Position numbers and translations under genes: made by a program. From Saprospiraceae bacterium (GTDB lineage: Bacteria; Bacteroidota; Bacteroidia; Chitinophagales; Saprospiraceae): a stretch of DNA of 12,906 nt. Below the pieces are notes generated by a model, which ran no database searches, had not been told where the DNA came from, and saw only the letters and a list, made by a program, of their open reading frames with translations. The stretch spans positions 1-12,906 of the forward strand of contig JADZFP010000187.1 in the NCBI GenBank assembly GCA_020849825.1, given 5' to 3'. Of this stretch, positions 6,036 through 12,906 are shown one piece after another (within the stretch, counting starts at the first letter, position 1; every line of letters starts with the position of its first letter).

Positions 6036-7658
6036 TCAGAACCTCGCCGTAATCCCTCCCAGCACGTTCAAACCGTACATGGGATAGTTGAGCCAGCGTT
6101 CCCGTTTGTTGTTCAGCATGTTGTTGATGTCGAGAAACACGCCGATGTTGTCGGTGAAATAGTACGAGCCTCCCACGCCGATATCGAACAAGCCTTGTCC
6201 GCTGAGTATGCGGCCTTCGTCGTTGCGGAAGGCTATGCGGTCAGCAACATAAGCATTGGCGCGCAAGCTGGCCCGGCCATCGAGCAAAGTATAAATTGCG
6301 CTGAAATTGCCTTCCAGTTCGGGCAGCCCCCATGCGCTGGTTTCTCTTTCGAGGGTATAAATATTCTGGCTCAGCGTGCCCAGGATCGTCAGTTCTTTTG
6401 TGGGCTGCAGTTTCAACGTACCCTGAATATTAAAGATCTGAGCCGTGTCGTACACCAGTCCAAACTGAGTGAGGCCGGAGGAAGTAAATGTAGCCTGGTG
6501 CAGCGCCAGGTTGTCGGCAGTGCTGTAACCTGCCTGTGCGGTATAACTCAGGAAGCCGAGGTCGCCGCGGATACCGCCGAAGTAGTTGCGCCAGATCGTA
6601 TTGCGGATACGGCTTTCGCGGATTTGAATCCAGGGGTTGTATTCTGCCGTTTTGCGGTAGTTGTTTTTGCGCAAGTCGCCGTCGAGGCCGCCGAAGATTT
6701 GCAAGCCGTCGCCGAAGATGCGCAGGTTCAGTTCCACATCGGGGAAAACGTAAAAAATATCGCGGTTGCTGGCGAAGTTGCCGCCCACTTTCAACCGAAC
6801 CACGTCGGCGTGGAAGGTGAAAGAAGGCTGCAAATAGATGTTGTTCAGCGTTTCCTTGTCGTTGGTGTTCAGGTTGGTAAAATCCGTCCGGATCACCATT
6901 TTCAAGGGGTGCTTTTCATTAAACCACTTCGTTGCGCCCAGGCGCAGGTCGAATCCGGTTTCCGAATTGGAGTAAAAGTCATTGAGCAGGTAAAAACTCG
7001 GCGCTACGGAAAAACTGAAATCCGATTCCGTGCGCTCCGTATTGTACACCCGGCCGCCCAGGTCCAGGATTTTGAAATCCTGGCGCACGCCGCTGGCATC
7101 GAAAGAAAGGGAATCGTGATCGTATCCGTAGTAATGCACGCGGTCGTAACTGTATCCGATATTGCCTTCAACTGCAAGGTTGTTCTCGAGATAAAGGTTG
7201 GCGTTCAAGCGGGCATCGTTGTTGAAAAAGCGCTGGTTTTCAAGGTCTTTGAAATTGGCGCTGTGGTGGCGCACCCAGATTCGGCCGTCAAATTTTTCCG
7301 CGTTGCCAAAGTAGTAGCCGCCTTCGCCCAAAAACGAGGTCGGGATACCGGCGCCGAGTTTGGCGTATCCATTGTAGGATTCCTCTTTGCCCGTCGATTT
7401 CATGCCGATAGGCCGCAGCTTGGGCGCATCGTAAGTGACGTTGAGGGGGCGGGGCGGTATGACGTAGTTTTGCCGCTGGGTATTGGTGTCGAGCGCGGGA
7501 AGCGTCGGCGTCACATTCAATTTGTTCGATTCGAGCAGGCGCGCATCAAAATCCTTGATGATATTGACGCTTTCGCCAGGAAGATCCTGTGCCGAGGCCG
7601 GAAAACAAATTGCCGCGACCAGCAAGGCGGAAATGGATATTTTATATTGCAACAACAT
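6036..7658 (-). CDS. Outer-membrane beta-barrel protein, TonB-receptor-like without a plug
   Basis: The 540-residue product begins with a Sec signal peptide (charged start, hydrophobic core SALLVAAICF, cleavage near ASAQ, residue 24). A Pro-rich linker follows (about 45-90, with IPPRPLNVTYDAPKLRPIG). The rest is a long run of alternating amphipathic strands ending in a terminal Phe, the usual last residue of outer-membrane barrels. The C-terminal part (FLDINNMLNNKRERWLNYPMYGLNVLGGITARF, about 508-540) resembles the end of TonB-dependent receptors. There is no plug domain, TonB box or carboxypeptidase-like domain, and the length is well short of a full receptor (700-1000). It most likely sits in the outer membrane. 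It follows the long TPR gene by 47 AT-rich bases on the same strand, so the two probably form an operon. Substrate and role are unknown. Confidence 0.88.
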   Translation of the reverse strand: MLLQYKISISALLVAAICFPASAQDLPGESVNIIKDFDARLLESNKLNVTPTLPALDTNTQRQNYVIPPRPLNVTYDAPKLRPIGMKSTGKEESYNGYAKLGAGIPTSFLGEGGYYFGNAEKFDGRIWVRHHSANFKDLENQRFFNNDARLNANLYLENNLAVEGNIGYSYDRVHYYGYDHDSLSFDASGVRQDFKILDLGGRVYNTERTESDFSFSVAPSFYLLNDFYSNSETGFDLRLGATKWFNEKHPLKMVIRTDFTNLNTNDKETLNNIYLQPSFTFHADVVRLKVGGNFASNRDIFYVFPDVELNLRIFGDGLQIFGGLDGDLRKNNYRKTAEYNPWIQIRESRIRNTIWRNYFGGIRGDLGFLSYTAQAGYSTADNLALHQATFTSSGLTQFGLVYDTAQIFNIQGTLKLQPTKELTILGTLSQNIYTLERETSAWGLPELEGNFSAIYTLLDGRASLRANAYVADRIAFRNDEGRILSGQGLFDIGVGGSYYFTDNIGVFLDINNMLNNKRERWLNYPMYGLNVLGGITARF

Positions 7659-7705
7659 TGGTTTTCAATTTTTTAGAAAAATAAAACAGTAAACTAAGGA
7701 CCAGA

Positions 7706-10700
7706 TCAGTTTCCATCCGGGTCGATCAGATCGACGCCTTTTGAGCCGTCTATTTGCGGCCTTGGCGTATTGCCGCCCAGCCGGTCGTATTTCTGACGGG
7801 CAAGGCTTTTGATCGATTCGTCTTCTCCGGAGTAGTTTTCGATGACGACTTCAAGCGCGGCAGCGGCGCTGTTTTTGTCGCCTTGCTCGAAATACACGTC
7901 GGACAAGAGGATGAGGTTTCGGGCGATCCAGTCGTCATAACCTGCGCTGGCCTGGTTGGCATTGCCAATGGTTTCTTCGGCCTGTGCGTACTGTTTTTGT
8001 TTGAATTGAATCTGGGCGACCAGGTGCCAGGCTTCTGCGCTCAGTTCCGATTGAGAAGTTTGCGTTACTTTCAAAAGCGATGGCATGGCGCGGGCATAGT
8101 CGTTGCGGTCGTAGGCCATTTTACCGAGATAGAAGTTGGCCGTCGCCAATTGTTCGGCAGAGGCGCTGTTTGAACTACTGACCTTGGTCGCATATTCATT
8201 AACTGTAGCCGTGTTTTTGGTAGCGTAAGCGGCGCGCATTACGATCACCTGGGCCTCTGTGCGGGAAGCGTCGGTTACAGCGCCTTCTTCCCATTTGCGG
8301 CCCATTTCGAGGGCGCGCGGGTAGTCGTTCTCTACGTAATAGGCCAGCAAGGTGGCTTTTTCGGCCGATTTGGAGAAATACTTGCCGGGGCCTTTGTTGA
8401 CTACGGCGGCATAATCCGTGATGGCCTGCGGGTATTTTTTCACCGGATCGGATGCGTAAGATTCGGCGCGGTAAAAATAGGAAGCCGTGGCATTCGGGCC
8501 GTTCGGATAGCGGGTCAGGTAGTTGCTGAATCCCTCGATGGCCTGCTGGTAGCGGCCATTCTGGAATTGGGCTTCTGCGGCCTGAAAAGTCTTTTGCTCC
8601 TTTTCCGCATTGTCGACTTTGTATCCCGGTACGGTTTCCAGGAAAGCAAAGTATTCGTCGGGGCGGTTGAGGTCTTTCACATAGATCTCCTCAAGAGCTG
8701 CCAGAGCGTCTTTTGCCTCGTCATTTTCAGGATTGTTGGCAAAAACCTGTTTGTAATAATTGATCGCGGCCTGGGTATTGCCCTGGTTGTAGGAAATAAG
8801 CCCCAGTTTGAGCAAGGCTTGATTGACCAGGTTGGATTTTCCCCTGAAATCGGAAACCAGACGGCGCAGCGGCGGAATGGCTTCGGTCAGTTTGCCCATT
8901 TCCTGGTAGGTATCGCCGATTTGAAACAACGCCTCGTCGGTATAACGGCCGTTGGGGTATTTATCGACGAGCGTCTCCAGGTCGATAATTTTGTCGAGCG
9001 GACTGCCCTGCAAGCCGCGAATAATGGCTTTTTGATACAAGGCATATTCGAAGCCCTCGTATTTTTTGTTGACCGCTTCGTTGTAATGGGTCAGTGCTTC
9101 GCCGTACTGGTTCTTTTTAAAATAGCAGTCGCCCAGGCGGAGCACGGCATCGCCCAGCACACCGGATTTGACCTGATCGGATTGGATGCGGTTGTAGTTC
9201 TTTTTAATCCCGTCGACCGAGGCTTTAAAATTGGCTTGCGCCAGGTTGTAGTCTTTGAGTTTCAGGTGGTTGTATCCTTGCACGTAATGGCCCATCCAGA
9301 GGCTGCTTTCGTCGGGCAGGTCATTGTAATTTTTGGCATTCCCGATGAAGGAGGCCATGTGTTGTTTGGAGATTGCATACTCACCCTCTTCGTTAGAGAT
9401 AGCGCCCAGCCAGTAGGAGCAAAGCGTGCTGGTGCGTTTGTCGATCGGATTGTCGAGAGAGCGGTTGAAATATTGGCGGGCTTCGTTGCGCTGACCGTTT
9501 TGATACAATTGCAGGCCCCGCAGGTAGCACACCTGTTGATAGGTTTCGTTCAGTTTGGCTGGCCGGTTTTTGATACTTTCCAGGGTAGAGATCGCGCGGT
9601 CGTAATCGCGGGTATTGAGGAAAATATCGCTCATCAGCAGTTGGGCGTCTTCGTAGTAGCGGGAGCCGGGCTGTATGCGTTGCAGGGCGTCGAGCGCGTC
9701 GCGGTCGTACTTGAGTTCGTAGCTGAGTTTGGCGTAGTTGAAGAGGGCGTCTTCCTTGACCGATTTGTCGAAGTTCAGCGTAGCGGCCTGGCCGAAAGCG
9801 TTGCGGGCAGCGAATTTGTTGCCGGTTTTGAGGTAACAATCGCCCAGGTGGTACAAACCGTTTTGGCCGAGCAAACTGTCCTGTTTGTTCAGTTGTTCGA
9901 AGTTTTCAATGGCGGATTTGTAATGGGCGGTCTGGTATTGCGCATAGCCCAGCTGGTAGTAGTCGGAAGCGCGAAGCGGCGCGCCGTTCTGGGCAGCATA
10001 TTCGAGATACGGAAGCGCGCTGGCGTAATCGCCGCGTTCGAAATAGGCCTGCCCGACCAGTTGATTCATTTCCGGGCGGTTGCGAATGCCGTCGGTCTTT
10101 GCTTTCGGCTCAGCGTAGCTGATTACCTGGTCGTATTGTTTTTTGGCGGCATAAATCTGCGTGACGTAGTAAGGGATATAGGATTTGTATTTGTCGGACC
10201 CTTCGCATTTTTGAAAAGCCTTGAGGGCCTCGTCGTATTTTTTTTCAAAAAATGCGCAGCAGCCGTAGTAGTAGTTGGAGGGGTAAAACCATTCGCTTCG
10301 GGAGTTTTCTTTCAGAGAGGAAAACTCATATTTGGCCTGACTGAACTTTTTGGTGACAAAGTAGGCGTAGCCTCTTTTGAAGCGCATTTCGTCGGCGGCT
10401 GGCCCCGCGCTTTCTGGCGCCATGTCGTAGTAGGTCAGTGCTTTGTCGTATTCCTTTGCATTGAAATAATAGTTGCCGATCTCGAGTGCGGCCTGGCTGG
10501 CTACCGGCGATGGCGCATGGTTGCGCAGGATATCGAGCGTAAGTTTTTCCGCTTCCGGCTGGTCCAGTCGCACGGCGCATTTGGCGTAATAAAGTTCGGC
10601 GTCGGTTTTCAGCGGGCGCCATTCGGGTTCGTTGACGGGGCGCAACAGGTTGATGGCGTTTTGGAATTCGAGTTGCGCCAGGCCGTAAACGCCCTGATCG

Positions 10701-10825
10701 AACAAATCGACACCGCGTTTGTAGGAAGCCGTTGCTTCCGTATACACAGTGGTTTGTTGTGCGACCGCCATGCTGGCAAAGAGGCAGCAAAGCAGCAAGG
10801 AAAAAATGCCTTTCCGAAGGTTCAT
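7706..10825 (-). CDS. Large secreted TPR-repeat protein (1039 aa)
   Basis: The ATG at 10825 gives a Sec signal peptide (basic start MNLRKG, core FSLLLCCLFASM, cleavage after AVA at residue 22). The cysteines lack a lipobox, so it is not an obvious lipoprotein. From about residue 34 to 1010 it is almost wholly TPR-like helical hairpins, about two dozen, several canonical, such as YKRGVDLFDQGVYGLAQLEF (35-54), NQLVGQAYFERGDYASALPY, VLRLGDCYFKKNQYGEALTH and AEAQFQNGRYQQAIEGFSNY. The last about 30 residues are a polar Pro/Gly/Asp tail. A protein of this kind would be a periplasmic scaffold. It is followed 47 bases later by the outer-membrane barrel gene, so a joint envelope complex is a reasonable inference. 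It is not SprE/PorW as I know them: those are shorter lipoproteins. No terminator separates the pair. Confidence 0.93.
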   Translation of the reverse strand: MNLRKGIFSLLLCCLFASMAVAQQTTVYTEATASYKRGVDLFDQGVYGLAQLEFQNAINLLRPVNEPEWRPLKTDAELYYAKCAVRLDQPEAEKLTLDILRNHAPSPVASQAALEIGNYYFNAKEYDKALTYYDMAPESAGPAADEMRFKRGYAYFVTKKFSQAKYEFSSLKENSRSEWFYPSNYYYGCCAFFEKKYDEALKAFQKCEGSDKYKSYIPYYVTQIYAAKKQYDQVISYAEPKAKTDGIRNRPEMNQLVGQAYFERGDYASALPYLEYAAQNGAPLRASDYYQLGYAQYQTAHYKSAIENFEQLNKQDSLLGQNGLYHLGDCYLKTGNKFAARNAFGQAATLNFDKSVKEDALFNYAKLSYELKYDRDALDALQRIQPGSRYYEDAQLLMSDIFLNTRDYDRAISTLESIKNRPAKLNETYQQVCYLRGLQLYQNGQRNEARQYFNRSLDNPIDKRTSTLCSYWLGAISNEEGEYAISKQHMASFIGNAKNYNDLPDESSLWMGHYVQGYNHLKLKDYNLAQANFKASVDGIKKNYNRIQSDQVKSGVLGDAVLRLGDCYFKKNQYGEALTHYNEAVNKKYEGFEYALYQKAIIRGLQGSPLDKIIDLETLVDKYPNGRYTDEALFQIGDTYQEMGKLTEAIPPLRRLVSDFRGKSNLVNQALLKLGLISYNQGNTQAAINYYKQVFANNPENDEAKDALAALEEIYVKDLNRPDEYFAFLETVPGYKVDNAEKEQKTFQAAEAQFQNGRYQQAIEGFSNYLTRYPNGPNATASYFYRAESYASDPVKKYPQAITDYAAVVNKGPGKYFSKSAEKATLLAYYVENDYPRALEMGRKWEEGAVTDASRTEAQVIVMRAAYATKNTATVNEYATKVSSSNSASAEQLATANFYLGKMAYDRNDYARAMPSLLKVTQTSQSELSAEAWHLVAQIQFKQKQYAQAEETIGNANQASAGYDDWIARNLILLSDVYFEQGDKNSAAAALEVVIENYSGEDESIKSLARQKYDRLGGNTPRPQIDGSKGVDLIDPDGN

Positions 10826-10885
10826 GATAAATTGGATTTTAGTTCGGGAGTGCGAGGTTGATTTGACGAAAGCAAGAAACGAACG

Positions 10886-10919
10886 CCGGTTTTCAGGGCG
10901 GCATGCCCGGCAGAACCGG
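10886..10919. other. Imperfect hairpin in the TPR/acyltransferase divergent region
   Basis: CCGGTT (10886-10891) pairs with AACCGG (10914-10919) and, inside it, GGGC (10896-10899) pairs with GCCC (10905-10908); the loop contains the palindrome GGCATGCC (10900-10907). It lies between the divergent starts at 10825 and 11095. No T-run follows on either strand, so a terminator is unlikely. It might be an operator or a leader structure of the TPR transcript. Nothing else is clear in the 269-base gap except the -7 box at 10995. Confidence 0.35.
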
Positions 10920-10994
10920 ATTTAGCAGAATTTTAACGACCGGCTTTGAGCGCACAAGAACGCGCAAAACACCGGCGAAAATATGGAAAGACAG

Positions 10995-11002
10995 TATGTT
11001 TG
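10995..11002 (+). promoter_or_regulatory. Possible -7 box for the acyltransferase gene
   Basis: TATGTTTG matches the Bacteroidota -7 consensus TAnnTTTG exactly. No TTTG is found at the expected -33 distance, so the call rests on one box. Transcription would begin near 11009, about 86 bases before the ATG at 11095. Confidence 0.3.
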
Positions 11003-11094
11003 TTTGAGGTTAAGTTTCGGTAAAATATGCGTGAAGCCAACACGAGCTAGCGCACAGAAATAGAATCTTGGCTCCCGAAGTACGACCAAAATCG

Positions 11095-12672
11095 ATGAAC
11101 GAACTGCAAAATCTGGCCCAGAACAGGCTTTCCAAAGCAAGAGTTACGCTCGTACTCGACGATTATGACCGTCGGTTGCTGGCCAAAATGCCGCCCGCCG
11201 TTTTCGTTTGCAACCGTTTACTGCCCGGCCTCGACGAATGGGTCTTGCTGGGTCTGATGAGTCAAAAGTTCGAGCAGGCGCGAATATTGCACCCCTACCC
11301 TTCTCCTTTGCCCAAAAGTCTGAAATCTGTTGCCATCAAACCGGCCGGCAAAGACCTGGAAGCACAATTGCTGCGGCTCAATTTTGCCAAAAAAATCACC
11401 AGAATCCTTGAAAAAGGGGCCTCTGTCGGTCTGGTGATCGATTTTTCCGATCATCCGCTCAGCGACCTCGGCAAAAACCTGCTCCGGCCTCAAATACTCA
11501 AGCAACTGCGCAAAGCGGGCCTTCCAATTATACCGGTGCACCTCAGCGCCGAACGCCTGCCAGGCGGTTTTTTGCGCAGGGCCATTCCCGGTCTGCCTTA
11601 TCAGTTTACCCACGAACCGGTAAAAATCTCCGTTCGGCTGGGCAGCGCGATCACCAAAGCCGAAATGGATCAATTATCCAAAACCCGCTTGTGGGGTAAA
11701 TTTCTGCAAGCAAAAATCTTTTCACTGGGCTCCAGTTTTCAGATTCAACCCGAGCACATCGCCAAGCGCAGCAGTGTGCGCGAAATGCCGCTGGCCGATC
11801 CGGCGCCGGCCGATCTCGTCGCCAGCGATATCCTGGCCTTGCCCGCGGAATGCAAAATTTGCTCCCGCGGCCCCTTCGACGTGTTGGTGGCCCCGTTTTC
11901 TGCACTGCCCAATACGATGTTCGAAATCGGCAGGCTACGGGAACTGACGTTTCGATCGGTTGGAGAAGGCACCGGCAAAAGCCGCGATCTCGACGAGCAC
12001 GATATTTATTACCTGCAACTGATCATCTGGGACCGCGAGGCGCAAAAAATTGTGGGTGGGTACCGGCTCGGACAGGGCGATCAGATATTCAAACGTTTCG
12101 GCATCAACGGGTTTTATACCCATTCACTGTTTAAAATGGAACCGGGGATTTTCCCGGTGCTGCAACATGCCGTCGAATTGGGTCGCACCTACGTTACACC
12201 CGATTACCAGCGCCATCGCCTTTCGCTGTTTTTATTGTGGAAAGGTATTTTGCACTTTTTGCTGGCGCATCCGCAATACCGCTACCTGATCGGGCCGGTC
12301 AGCATCAGCAAATACTATTCTGAGGTGTCGAAAGGCGTGATCGTCGAATACGTAAAACGCCATTTTTTCGATACCCACCTGGCCCAGTTTGTGCAGCCGC
12401 GCAAGCCGTTTCGGGCAAAGACAAAGTCGGTCAATACACGCCTGCTGGCAGAAAACATGCAGGCTTTCGAGGCGCTCGAACATTTTGTGGAAGATGCCGA
12501 ACCCCGGCATTTTCCCGTGCCGGTTTTGTTGCGCCAGTATCTGAAGCAAAATGCACGGTTCATCGCTTTCAACGTCGATCCCAATTTTTCCAATTGCCTC
12601 GACGGTTTGATGCTGCTCGACATCAAGGACCTGCCGGCGGAAACTATTGAAACGCTCCAGCAGGAGAAATAA
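11095..12672 (+). CDS. Fused PlsC-like (degenerate) plus GNAT N-acyltransferase of the ornithine/glycine-lipid type
   Basis: From ATG 11095 the protein has 525 residues; a TTG at 11068 is in frame but adds nothing recognisable. Residues about 30-205 follow the order of a PlsC-type 1-acyl-glycerol-phosphate acyltransferase, but the catalytic HX4D block reads NRLLPGLD (40-47, Arg for His and one residue too many) and the FPEG block reads FSDH (117-120); only LPIIPVHL (143-150) stays typical. Residues about 270-515 form an OlsB/GlsB-type GNAT acyltransferase: FEIGRLRELTF (276-286), DEHD (300-303), IVGGYRLGQG (319-328), ELGRTYVTPDYQRHRLSLFLLWKGI (361-385), GPVSIS (400-405) and FNVDPNFSNCLDGLMLLD (492-509). 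The GNAT part should transfer an acyl chain from acyl-ACP to the amino group of an amino acid. In Bacteroides GlsB/GlsA, and in fused OlsF, a PlsC-like unit adds the second chain; here that activity is probably lost. The protein acts at the inner membrane. Fold assignment is strong; the substrate is inferred. Confidence 0.88.
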   Translation: MNELQNLAQNRLSKARVTLVLDDYDRRLLAKMPPAVFVCNRLLPGLDEWVLLGLMSQKFEQARILHPYPSPLPKSLKSVAIKPAGKDLEAQLLRLNFAKKITRILEKGASVGLVIDFSDHPLSDLGKNLLRPQILKQLRKAGLPIIPVHLSAERLPGGFLRRAIPGLPYQFTHEPVKISVRLGSAITKAEMDQLSKTRLWGKFLQAKIFSLGSSFQIQPEHIAKRSSVREMPLADPAPADLVASDILALPAECKICSRGPFDVLVAPFSALPNTMFEIGRLRELTFRSVGEGTGKSRDLDEHDIYYLQLIIWDREAQKIVGGYRLGQGDQIFKRFGINGFYTHSLFKMEPGIFPVLQHAVELGRTYVTPDYQRHRLSLFLLWKGILHFLLAHPQYRYLIGPVSISKYYSEVSKGVIVEYVKRHFFDTHLAQFVQPRKPFRAKTKSVNTRLLAENMQAFEALEHFVEDAEPRHFPVPVLLRQYLKQNARFIAFNVDPNFSNCLDGLMLLDIKDLPAETIETLQQEK

Positions 12673-12679
12673 ACGGGGC

Positions 12680-12906
12680 TTATTCCCGGCTGCCCTGTCG
12701 AAGCAGGTCGCCGTCCCAGGCATTGTCGTCGATCTCGCTGGCAAACCGAAGGTCTTCCCGAAGCAGTTGTTCCTGAATGGCGATCTCCTGACGGACCGAC
12801 TGAATATATTCTTCGCCGTTATTCCAGTTTTTGACCAGTTTGTACATCGCCGATTCATCGTATTTGATGAATTCCTGCGCTTTTCTGTGCACAGTGTACC
12901 GCCGGA
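12680..12906 (-). CDS. Unrecognised protein, C-terminal part (runs off the window)
   Basis: The frame is open from the right edge to TAA at 12682-12680, giving 75 visible residues; a GTG at 12892 and an ATG at 12848 are in frame but there is no reason to prefer them as starts. I do not recognise the family. The visible part is mainly helical and charged (HRKAQEFIKYDESAMYKLVKNW, then an acidic tail with EIDDNAWDGD), possibly a short coiled coil, with no signal peptide or membrane segment in view. Composition and codon use resemble the neighbours, which favours a real gene. It converges on the acyltransferase gene with only 7 bases between the two stop codons and no clear terminator. Confidence 0.6.
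   Translation of the reverse strand, partial: RRYTVHRKAQEFIKYDESAMYKLVKNWNNGEEYIQSVRQEIAIQEQLLREDLRFASEIDDNAWDGDLLRQGSRE

Noticed and set aside
6195..7676. A 493-codon open frame on the plus strand opposite the barrel gene
   Set aside because: Translates to low-complexity Ala/Val/Gln-rich sequence without a domain; the minus strand codes for the barrel.
8567..10861. A 764-codon open frame on the plus strand opposite the TPR gene
   Set aside because: The composition is that of an antisense shadow, with long Val/Phe/Gly runs and no domain, while the minus strand has a signal peptide and clear TPRs.
12673..12700. Possible terminator between the convergent stops near 12672-12680
   Set aside because: Only a few bases (GGG with CCC) could pair and there is no T-run on either strand.

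Overview
The window looks like chromosomal DNA of a Bacteroidota bacterium, perhaps of the Saprospiria/Cytophagia type. This rests on: several promoter candidates of the Bacteroidota form (TTTG, about 17-21 bases, TAnnTTTG); little sign of Shine-Dalgarno leaders; a LolC/E-type permease; a very long TPR protein paired with a plug-less TonB-receptor-like barrel; and an N-acyltransferase of the ornithine/glycine-lipid type. The lineage is inferred, since there is no rRNA to confirm it. Housekeeping genes have GC near 57-60% where I counted.

Layout. (1) 1-290: the 3' part of a rhodanese-like gene (+), in which Ser replaces the catalytic Cys, followed by a clear intrinsic terminator. (2) 288-2215 (-): a LolC/E-family permease gene with a TTG start, then an HExxH protein gene joined to it by an ATGA overlap. 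(3) 2216-2397: a compact divergent promoter region. (4) 2398-3681 (+): tyrS, complete, but with the HIGH motif reading TIGN. (5) 3714-5815 (+): a two-gene operon of lower GC, an SMC/ABC-like (OLD/RloA-like) ATPase and a TOPRIM/DUF4276-like partner, overlapping by ATGA. This is the best candidate for an uncharacterised defence-type module. (6) 5830-5994: a non-coding element made of two concentric inverted repeats, between convergent genes. (7) 6036-10825 (-): a 1039-residue secreted TPR protein gene followed 47 bases later by a 540-residue outer-membrane beta-barrel gene. (8) 10826-11094: a divergent intergenic region with a hairpin and a possible -7 box. (9) 11095-12672 (+): a fused acyltransferase with a PlsC-like N-terminal domain that has lost its catalytic motifs and an intact-looking OlsB/GlsB-type GNAT C-terminal domain. 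(10) 12680-12906 (-): the 3' end of an unrecognised gene running off the window.

How it fits together. Most genes serve the envelope: lipoprotein release (LolC/E), an outer-membrane barrel with a large TPR scaffold, and amino-acid-containing membrane lipids. The ATPase pair stands apart in composition, sits directly behind an essential tRNA-synthetase gene and ends at a repeat element. That is the usual look of an accessory insertion, but its function is inferred from architecture only.
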